A stretch of DNA of 43,928 bases from Gammaproteobacteria bacterium (GTDB lineage: Bacteria > Pseudomonadota > Gammaproteobacteria > Steroidobacterales > Woeseiaceae). Positions within the stretch are counted from its first letter, which is position 1. Each line of letters starts with the position of its first letter. Shown here piece after piece: positions 22,927-29,070 of this stretch. Both the position numbers and the translations under genes were made by a program. The notes beneath the pieces were generated by a model. The model was not told where the DNA came from. It searched no databases and saw only the letters and a program-made list of their open reading frames with translations. The stretch covers positions 1 to 43,928 of the forward strand of contig JAOTVR010000023.1 in assembly GCA_029863305.1 (NCBI GenBank), given 5' to 3'.

Positions 22927-24162
22927 TCAGGGCAGAGGCACAAAGTCCTCGACGATGTCGACCCACGAGCTGCGCTTCGGCCCGAGATCGCCATCGTCGT
23001 TATCCCTTTCGCGATAGGCACGCTCACCCGGCCGCAGGAAATCCGCCATCCACTCGTTCAGCGGCACGCCATTGGCCGTACCGAAGTAGAAGAGCGGCGT
23101 CTGCAAAGCCGTGTGAAAGTCATCGCCGCTGCGAATGAATCGTTTGTAGCGATCCGGGTGCGCCGCATTCAGGAGCCCGTGCTCGGTGACGATCAGGTAG
23201 CGATACATTTCCTGCGTGGGTACACCCAGGAAGAAACGGTCGGTTGCATCGCCGTCGGTTGAATAGAAGGACTCTCGCACCGTGCTATCGTTATCGAGCC
23301 GCCATTTGATAAGCGCGGTCTGCTGGCCCAGATCGCTGCAGTCGGTGCAGCTTGCCGGGTAGAACTGGCCAAACAACCAGTCGGCTGCCCGCAGTGGAAT
23401 GCCACCCAGAAAGTCGTTGAGATCCACGGCCACCGGACCGGCATCGTTGAACACCGACAACTGCACCTCATTGCCGAAGACCATGCGCGTCAGCAATGGC
23501 GCAAATGATGCCGCGCCGACGCCACCCGCACTCGAACCCGCGACGAGAATCCTGCGCGCTTTCGGGAACATGGTTTTGGCCATGTCGATACCGGCGGATG
23601 CGTTCTCGAGGCCCCGGTGAAAACGTACCGGGCCAAACGGGAAGTTCGGATCGAGTACATCGTTGTCGCCGGTAAAGACGGAACCATCACAGTACGGCAT
23701 ATAGACGATCGAATAATCGGCCAGCGGATTGGGTGAATCCTTCATGCCGGCTGGGACCGAATCATCCCAGATGCCGAGCGGCACCTCGGGTGGCGGCTCC
23801 TGGTCCTCGGAAAGAATGTTGCAGAAGTAGAAATCCTGCCAGCAGGCGCCGCCGCCTTGCATGAAGATCAGCAGGTTCTTCGGGTCCCTGGACTTGGTGA
23901 AGACCGAATACGGCGTGCCCGCGATGCACAGCGGACCGTCGCCCGGATAATTCGGCGCATAGGTGTGTTTGGTCCAGCCATCGCCGACATCAGTCGATGT
24001 GGCCGGCGTAAATTGACCGAGATACTGGCTGGCACCTGAGTCAGCCAGTTCTTGCCGCGCTTGTGGATTCAGCCCTTTGGCGCCTTCATCGTCATTGCTC
24101 AGGGCGATGCCCGGGAACGACAGAAAAAAGACGCCGATCAGTAGGAAAGTAGTTTTCTGCAT
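22927..24162 (-). CDS. Secreted pectinacetylesterase-like hydrolase
   Basis: A 411-residue protein with signal peptide (LLIGVFFLSFPGIALS). The catalytic landmarks of the pectinacetylesterase/notum family are visible: oxyanion-forming FMQGGGACWQDFYFC, YMPYCDGSVFTGD, and nucleophile motif ILVAGSSAGGVGAA; a histidine (LLNAAHPDRYK or GDDFHTAL) could complete the triad. The enzyme probably deacetylates or hydrolyses esters in extracellular polymers; pectin itself is only one possibility for this family in proteobacteria. GGGGAAA precedes the ATG at 24162; the frame extends upstream to 24420 but that part is not signal-like and is rejected. Confidence 0.82.
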   Translation of the reverse strand: MQKTTFLLIGVFFLSFPGIALSNDDEGAKGLNPQARQELADSGASQYLGQFTPATSTDVGDGWTKHTYAPNYPGDGPLCIAGTPYSVFTKSRDPKNLLIFMQGGGACWQDFYFCNILSEDQEPPPEVPLGIWDDSVPAGMKDSPNPLADYSIVYMPYCDGSVFTGDNDVLDPNFPFGPVRFHRGLENASAGIDMAKTMFPKARRILVAGSSAGGVGAASFAPLLTRMVFGNEVQLSVFNDAGPVAVDLNDFLGGIPLRAADWLFGQFYPASCTDCSDLGQQTALIKWRLDNDSTVRESFYSTDGDATDRFFLGVPTQEMYRYLIVTEHGLLNAAHPDRYKRFIRSGDDFHTALQTPLFYFGTANGVPLNEWMADFLRPGERAYRERDNDDGDLGPKRSSWVDIVEDFVPLP

Positions 24163-24468
24163 GACAGTTTCCCCGCGATTATGATGTTGTTTTGCCGCAG
24201 CCCAATTATACGCCTCGGAAGCATGCGTGGCAGCGGCGAATTCAGCTCGAAACCGGCGGCTGGTTCTCGCGGTACTCCTGAAGGCCAATATCCAGCCGAT
24301 GAGCCGCACGAATGGCGCGGTCACCGGAATGACGCCAACGCGCTGATAGTTGTGACCTGGCCGTTGGATACCGGCACGCTGTGACCAATTCGTGATATTT
24401 CGATGATAACGGCGTGACATGTGGCGACTACGCTACCCACTCCATTGATCAAAGGGGTAGGTATCACC
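24163..24468. other. Divergent intergenic region, nothing definite
   Basis: This 306-base stretch separates the divergent acetylesterase-like gene and the small exported protein gene. It should hold both promoters, but I see no convincing -35/-10 pair, repeat or RNA gene. Only short open frames without ribosome sites are present. Confidence 0.4.
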
Positions 24469-24825
24469 ATGAAAAAGACAAGATTCATCGCCGCAGTTGC
24501 CGCCATCGCCGCTATCGTCGTCATGTCCACAGGCGCACTCGCCAAGGAACGGACGACCGGCAGAGGCACGGGGCCCGTCGTCTACGTGCTGTCACAGGGG
24601 CTGTTTTACGACTCCATCGTGGTAGCCGATTTGCCGGCACACGGCCGATTCCAGCAACTCCTGCCGGGCGTCGGTCCGTCCGGACTCGCCACGGAGTACG
24701 GCCCGGGCGATCACGATTACGTCGGTGGCCGATGGTGGGTCGATGCCAACGAGAACGGCTATATGGACGAAGAAGACGCGTACTTCCTGTGCCCGCTGTT
24801 GGGGCCGGGTCGCAGCGAAATGTAG
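24469..24825 (+). CDS. Small exported protein, unknown function
   Basis: A 118-residue protein with signal peptide (MKKTRFIAAVAAIAAIVVMS, cleaved near GALA). The mature part includes GPVVYVLSQGLFYDSIVVAD, LPAHGRFQQLLPG and an EF-hand-like acidic loop VDANENGYMDEEDAYFLCP, which has the Asp/Asn spacing of a DxNxNGxxD calcium-binding loop. GGTAGG lies upstream of the ATG. Similar small exported proteins are common in marine gammaproteobacteria and uncharacterised. Confidence 0.75.
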   Translation: MKKTRFIAAVAAIAAIVVMSTGALAKERTTGRGTGPVVYVLSQGLFYDSIVVADLPAHGRFQQLLPGVGPSGLATEYGPGDHDYVGGRWWVDANENGYMDEEDAYFLCPLLGPGRSEM

Positions 24826-24833
24826 CTTGAATG

Positions 24834-24868
24834 CCGCGAATGGCCGACGCAATGTCGGTCGTTCGCGG
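24834..24868. terminator. Long hairpin between convergent genes
   Basis: A 15-bp stem (24834-24848 with 24854-24868, two G-T wobbles, 5-base loop GCAAT) lies precisely between the stops of the convergent genes at 24825 and 24873. It lacks a T run on either strand but is well placed as a bidirectional transcription barrier or 3'-end stabiliser. Confidence 0.55.
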
Positions 24869-24872
24869 TACC

Positions 24873-25301
24873 CTAGTCATAGCGTCGCCCGTTGTGCTCG
24901 AGCCAGCCGGCAACGTGTGCGCCGCGCGGATCATGATGAGTCCAGTGAATGACGCCCCCTTGCGGGTTGGTTTCATATTGGCCATAGAACGCGACGCTGT
25001 CGCCCGTCCTTAGTGACGAAATTCGCGGCGCCAGATCGATATTGTGGGCGACCAGCACGGTTCGCCCGGAATTCAACTCCAGAATGAAGCGCTGATGGCG
25101 ACTGCCGTCGTTGTCATCGGCAAGGAGACGCAGCACCGTGCCGCTACCCCGCACCTGCTCCCCGGAACGCCACTGCTCGCTGCGTGCGCTCGTTTGCGTG
25201 CCTGGCGTTTGAGCACGGCTCGCAGGGAGTTCGGGGATCAGGAATCGTTCGTAGGCGTAGTAGGCAGCAACCACGACGACGATGAATACGAGTCTTTTCA
25301 T
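24873..25301 (-). CDS. DUF3465 protein, membrane-anchored
   Basis: A 142-residue protein with one N-terminal hydrophobic segment (VFIVVVVAAYYAYERFL), a low-complexity linker, and a DUF3465 domain from about residue 50: RGSGTVLRLLADDNDGSRHQ, then LVAHNIDLAPRI, GDSVAFYGQYE and VIHWTHHDPRGAH. The conserved His/Asp motifs resemble an OB-like nuclease fold, but activity is unproven. Its ATG overlaps the stop of the DUF2779 gene (ATGA), so the two are translationally coupled. Confidence 0.88.
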   Translation of the reverse strand: MKRLVFIVVVVAAYYAYERFLIPELPASRAQTPGTQTSARSEQWRSGEQVRGSGTVLRLLADDNDGSRHQRFILELNSGRTVLVAHNIDLAPRISSLRTGDSVAFYGQYETNPQGGVIHWTHHDPRGAHVAGWLEHNGRRYD

Positions 25302-26800
25302 TCCAGGCTCAGTCCGTGCTCCGGGCGAGTGAAAAATCGCACGATCTCCACCATCGCCTCGGTGTCGAACCTGCAATAACGCAGCAGCTGCTCTTCGAGT
25401 TCGAGTTTTCGCACCATGTCGGTCTCGGGATTGATGGCCTCGATAAAGGCGTCCGACGCGGCGGTGCCCTCCGCAATGCCCTCCAGCTTTGAATAGTCCA
25501 TTTGCGGGTTGATCGTCGGCAGCACAGCCTTGATGGACCACGATCCGAGCATGTCCGGGTGGTAGTAATTTAGTTTAATTACCGGATGTAAGTCCCAGAG
25601 CCTGCTGATTATTTTCTCCAAGGATTCAGCCAAATCGGGGAACATGTCGCGCAGGCCCTCGATGACCTTCTGCTCGTAGGTCGTGTACATCAGCACGGGC
25701 CCGGAATCCCCCAGACAGCCGATCAGCTTCTCGGCCAGGGCCCGCATCGGCGGCTGGCCGGAGAGATCCAGGAACTCCTCGTGGCGCAACTCCTGGTTCT
25801 CGTCCTCGATGTGGCAGGACCACTGCACCGGGATCGTTGCATACGGTCGGGTATCGGGCCAGATCGGCACGCCGGGGCCGATCGTCTCGAAATCCAGGTA
25901 GTAGCGCGGGTAGCGCAGAGCCTCGAGGGTCTGTCGGGCAGCGTCAAGTATCTCGGGCTCGCCCTTGCAGGTCACCCGGTAGATACGTTGCTGGGTTGCG
26001 GCCGTGATGCTGTGCTCATCGACATCGAGGATGTCGCGGGCGCCGAGCGCCACGTACTCACCCAGCTTCGCCTTGCTGCCGCCCAGACCCGAGATCGGGT
26101 AGCGTGTTTCCGTTGGCCAGCAATGGGTTTGAAACTGACAATCATAGGGCTTGTTGCACTGCGCGCCGACCTGCGTATCCGGCATCGGGCCCGTGACCGC
26201 GTCGCGCGCTTTTTCGACCAGTTCGACAACGCGCGGCTCGAGTGTACGGGCTTTTTCGGTCAGGTCGTGCTCGATGAGCAGCCCGTGGTAGTCGCCATTA
26301 CCGCGATACACGAACTGGTTGTTGACATGTGCGAGGGATATGCCGGTGACGTTGATGCCCGAATGCCGCAGGACCCAGTCCTGAATCGCACAATCGAGCA
26401 CGTGGTAGTCCTTGACCGAGGTCGAGGCCTTGACCTCGATCACCCGCCAGCTATTGCCCCCCACCTCGCGCTCGGGCATCAGCACATCGACCCGCACCAG
26501 AACGCCCTCGTGCCGAAACGTCGCCTCGAAGATCGGAAAGTTCGCCCCGGCATCGATGAGACCCCGGGTCTCGGCGATCATCGTCCTGAAGTCAAACGCG
26601 ACCTCGACGGCGTCGGGGCTACCGTAGAGTTGCCGGGCAACGGCGCCAACCTGATGACCACCGGCAAACATCGACTCCATCTGTGGCGTGATAACACCCC
26701 ACTCGGGGTGATGCTTTTCAAGGTGTAGCTTCTTCGGGCACTGCCAGGCGGAAATGAGGCGGGATTTGGAGAGATAAGGTTTGTTGGCTGTCCTGATCAT
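25298..26800 (-). CDS. DUF2779 protein: Cas4/AddB-like nuclease plus DnaQ-like domain
   Basis: A 500-residue protein. The first half is a PD-(D/E)xK nuclease fold: Asp105 in VRVDVLMP, Glu122/Lys124 in VIEVKAST, and four cysteines, Cys21 near the start and Cys215, Cys221, Cys227 in CNKPYDCQFQTHC, the layout that holds a 4Fe-4S cluster in Cas4 and AddB. The second half, DUF2779, has DEDD exonuclease-like motifs: YYLDFETIGPG (Asp303, Glu305), later YTTYEQKVIEGL and YCRFDTEAMVEIV. A DNA-processing role is likely but undocumented. The start at 26800 (MIRTANKPYLSKSRLIS) matches the nuclease N-terminus; the longer frame to 27007 overlaps greB and is rejected. Confidence 0.85.
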   Translation of the reverse strand: MIRTANKPYLSKSRLISAWQCPKKLHLEKHHPEWGVITPQMESMFAGGHQVGAVARQLYGSPDAVEVAFDFRTMIAETRGLIDAGANFPIFEATFRHEGVLVRVDVLMPEREVGGNSWRVIEVKASTSVKDYHVLDCAIQDWVLRHSGINVTGISLAHVNNQFVYRGNGDYHGLLIEHDLTEKARTLEPRVVELVEKARDAVTGPMPDTQVGAQCNKPYDCQFQTHCWPTETRYPISGLGGSKAKLGEYVALGARDILDVDEHSITAATQQRIYRVTCKGEPEILDAARQTLEALRYPRYYLDFETIGPGVPIWPDTRPYATIPVQWSCHIEDENQELRHEEFLDLSGQPPMRALAEKLIGCLGDSGPVLMYTTYEQKVIEGLRDMFPDLAESLEKIISRLWDLHPVIKLNYYHPDMLGSWSIKAVLPTINPQMDYSKLEGIAEGTAASDAFIEAINPETDMVRKLELEEQLLRYCRFDTEAMVEIVRFFTRPEHGLSLE

Positions 26801-26988
26801 GACACGACAAAATACCACAGATAAAAGAGCCGCCCGGATGGTGTTTGTTTCGTGAACACTGCGTTCGCGATCAATGGGTATCAGCGGTTCCGAGTGCCGG
26901 ACAACCCCGGCCGCATCGATAAAGTGTCGCAAGTGGGCCGCAGGCACCAGCATAATAGAGCTTTCGACATGGCAACAGGAGGAACGTG

Positions 26989-27483
26989 ATGGGACGCTGG
27001 CGTCCACCCGCCCCGAGCGCTTCGCCCTATATCACGCCGGCCGGGTTTGCCGCACTGCAGGAGGAACTGGAGAGTATCTGGCTGCGCCGGCGCGATGTCG
27101 TCGAAGCGCTGGCTGAGGCTGCCGCAGAAGGCGACCGCTCTGAGAACGCGGAATACATCTACCGCAAGAAAGAACTCGGTGGATTGGATAGGCGCATCCG
27201 CTATTTGCAGAAGCGTCTGCCGGTACTTAAAGTGGTTCGAGAAGCGCCCGGCAGCAATGCGATCTATTTCGGTGCGACCGTGGAACTGTGTGACGACGAG
27301 GACAAGACACGCGCCTATCGAATCGTGGGTCCCGACGAGACTGACGCCAAGGCGTTCGCGATCAGCATGGACTCCCCGCTCGCAAGGGCATTACTCGGCA
27401 AACACGTGGATGATGAGGTGCGAATCACGATTGGCGAGAAGACCACGACAGTGAGTGTAGTATCGATTCGCTACGAAATATGA
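26989..27483 (+). CDS. greB: Transcription elongation factor GreB
   Basis: A 164-residue GreA/GreB protein. The N-terminal coiled coil with its acidic tip is present (LRRRDVVEALAEAAAEGDRS, then ENAEYIYRKKELGGLDRRIR). The C-terminal FKBP-like domain includes ATVELCDDEDKTRAYRIVG, SMDSPLARALLGKHVDDEV. The TP-xG-x-L start (YITPAGFAALQEEL) and YRKKELGGLDRRIRYLQKRL assign it to GreB rather than GreA. It binds the RNA polymerase secondary channel and stimulates cleavage of backtracked RNA. AGGAGG lies about 7 bases before the ATG; a GTG one codon earlier is possible. Confidence 0.95.
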   Translation: MGRWRPPAPSASPYITPAGFAALQEELESIWLRRRDVVEALAEAAAEGDRSENAEYIYRKKELGGLDRRIRYLQKRLPVLKVVREAPGSNAIYFGATVELCDDEDKTRAYRIVGPDETDAKAFAISMDSPLARALLGKHVDDEVRITIGEKTTTVSVVSIRYEI

Positions 27484-27489
27484 GGTTGA

Positions 27490-27512
27490 GGGTTTGAAAC
27501 AGGATTATTTGC
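27490..27512 (+). repeat. Short dispersed direct repeat, copy 1
   Basis: A 23-base sequence (from GGGTTTGAAACAGGATTATT) that recurs with two differences at 31817-31839. This copy overlaps the translation-initiation region of the TIGR01244-like gene. Confidence 0.5.
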
Positions 27513-27514
27513 AG

Positions 27515-27847
27515 ATGAGGGTGCTCGAGCTGGCCCCTCAGGTCTATGTCTCCGGGCAGCTGTTCGAGCACGATATCCGGCTCGCGGCCAAACAGGGTGT
27601 TCGCAGCATCATGAACAACCGGCTTGACGGGGAGTCGATGGGACAGCCCTTGTCGGAGGATCTTGCGAGGACCGCCGGGGAACTCGGGATGACGTTCCTG
27701 CATCTCCCTGTCGACCCCAGAGCCATCACCCAACGCGACGTCGAGGAATTCGCGAAAGCACGCGACGAACTGGAGCGGCCTCTCCTCATCTTTTGCCGTT
27801 CCGGTGCGCGCTCGACGACGATCTGGGAGATGGCGGAGTCGAAGTAG
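27515..27847 (+). CDS. TIGR01244/DUF442-like phosphatase-fold protein
   Basis: A 110-residue protein of the TIGR01244 group, related to dual-specificity phosphatases and often linked to sulfide oxidation or persulfide handling. Diagnostic elements: VYVSGQLFEHDI at the start, GVRSIMNNRLDGES, FLHLPVDPRAITQRDVEEF, and the active loop LLIFCRSGARSTTIW with catalytic Cys and Arg. A TTG at 27494 would add seven residues; the ATG at 27515 with AGGATT upstream is preferred, though neither ribosome site is strong. It starts 31 bases after greB and may share its transcript. Substrate unknown. Confidence 0.82.
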   Translation: MRVLELAPQVYVSGQLFEHDIRLAAKQGVRSIMNNRLDGESMGQPLSEDLARTAGELGMTFLHLPVDPRAITQRDVEEFAKARDELERPLLIFCRSGARSTTIWEMAESK

Positions 27848-28164
27848 TTGGGAATACCGCGCCAAAGCCGGCCGCAACCGGCTCAGCAGTTCTTCTCTGA
27901 CCGATCTCTCACGGGATCGGCGTCAACGCCTGAAGATTCCCGCAAGTCGGCCGTCCGGCGCTTGACCCGAACGATCAGACCGATGTTCGGGTTTCTGCGC
28001 AGGCGGTCAGCCTGTTTGTTCGCGTGGTCGAGGACACAGTAATTGCTGTTCTTGCCTTTTGACATAATCTCAAGCCGCTGCCGATGTAAGGCATCGTCAT
28101 TGAGACAAGCGCAATCAGCGCGTGAATCCCCTCACGCAGACAGACTGGATTCGTCGGCTACGCT
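27848..28164. other. Intergenic region with hairpins and one doubtful short frame
   Basis: This 317-base region lies between convergent genes. It holds the two hairpins near its left end and a 60-codon minus-strand frame (27883-28065) rich in basic residues, with no proper ribosome site and no recognisable family. I see no RNA gene or mobile element. Confidence 0.4.
27866..27883 (+). terminator. Possible terminator after the TIGR01244-like gene
   Basis: AGCCGG (27866-27871) pairs with CCGGCT (27878-27883), then a pyrimidine-rich CAGCAGTTCTTCTCT tract. Position, 19 bases after the stop, is right but the T run is interrupted. A second small hairpin (CCGATC/GATCGG) sits at 27901-27920. Confidence 0.4.
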
Positions 28165-28356
28165 TCAGCGCTCTGCGACGGTGACCTCTACCCTCGCTGT
28201 TTCTGCGGCGTCGTTAGCAGCCTGTTTGCTGCCACCTTCGCCATCGCCGGTCATCAGCGCACTGGCGGCGACGACTCCAAGTAACGCGCCGCCGAATCCG
28301 CCTGCAGCGGCGGCAATAAGAGTTCTGGACGGTGGGGGTGTGCTTGCATCGGCCAT
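28165..28356 (-). CDS. Small single-helix Gly-rich membrane protein
   Basis: A 63-residue protein with a strong AAGGAG 8 bases before its ATG. It has a short polar N-terminus (MADASTPPPSR), one membrane helix rich in small residues (AAAAGGFGGALLGVVAASAL, of the glycine-zipper kind) and a charged C-terminal tail. It is divergent from the sigma factor gene, with 156 bases between. No family recognised. Confidence 0.6.
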   Translation of the reverse strand: MADASTPPPSRTLIAAAAGGFGGALLGVVAASALMTGDGEGGSKQAANDAAETARVEVTVAER

Positions 28357-28512
28357 CGTTCGGCTCCTTCAGTTGGTTGACGTTGAATGCCAGTGCAGTC
28401 TAGATGCCGAACCCGGCAACCGCCAGCCGCGGGCTGTGCTTTCGTGGCATTGCGGTCAGCCAACCCATTTGTTATCAACACACGACGACAGACTCGATTA
28501 CGGCACGCGCCC

Positions 28513-29070
28513 ATGACGTCCGCACCGACGGTCACGACACTATTGCAGGACTGGCGCTCCGGCGACGCGGATGCGCTCGACCAGCTCGTGCCGCTGATTT
28601 ATGACGATTTGCGCCGCATCGCGGCATCCCATATGCGGAGCGAAAGATCGGGACACACTCTGCAAGCCACTGCCCTCGTAAACGAAGCGTTCACGCGGCT
28701 GGCCGAGGCAAACGCCTCGTTTCAGAACCGGGCACACTTTTTCGCGATCGCGGCACGGACGATGCGACACATTCTGACCGACTATGGCAGGGCTCGGCGC
28801 AGCCAGAAGCGCGGCGGTGGCGTGGCGCCTGTCGCGTTGGACGAAGACCGCGTCGCATCGCCGGCATCGGCGGATATCGTGGATCTCGACGACGCACTGC
28901 AAAAGCTGGCGAAGATTGATGATCGAAAGAGCGATATTCTCGTTCTGCACTTTTTCGGGGGAATGACCTATGAAGAAACGGCGGAGGCATTGAACCTGTC
29001 TGCCGCTACCGTGGATCGGGAACTGCGCCTGGCGAAAGCGTGGCTTGCCAATGAACTCGAAGACGATTGA
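28513..29070 (+). CDS. ECF sigma factor (Sigma70_ECF, TIGR02999-like)
   Basis: A 185-residue ECF sigma factor of the TIGR02999 type. Region 2: LIYDDLRRIAASHMRSERS, ATALVNEAFTRLAEAN and AHFFAIAARTMRHILTDYGR. Region 4: RKSDILVLHFFGGMTYEET with HTH AEALNLSAATVDRELRLAKA. Members of this branch are typically encoded next to a Ser/Thr kinase, as here, and are thought to be controlled through it rather than by a classical anti-sigma factor. Its end overlaps the kinase start by 20 bases. The frame is open upstream to 28387, but homology starts at 28513. Confidence 0.93.
   Translation: MTSAPTVTTLLQDWRSGDADALDQLVPLIYDDLRRIAASHMRSERSGHTLQATALVNEAFTRLAEANASFQNRAHFFAIAARTMRHILTDYGRARRSQKRGGGVAPVALDEDRVASPASADIVDLDDALQKLAKIDDRKSDILVLHFFGGMTYEETAEALNLSAATVDRELRLAKAWLANELEDD

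Noticed and set aside
27883-28065. 60-codon minus-strand frame in the intergenic region
   Set aside because: No convincing ribosome site, spans two hairpins, no recognisable family.
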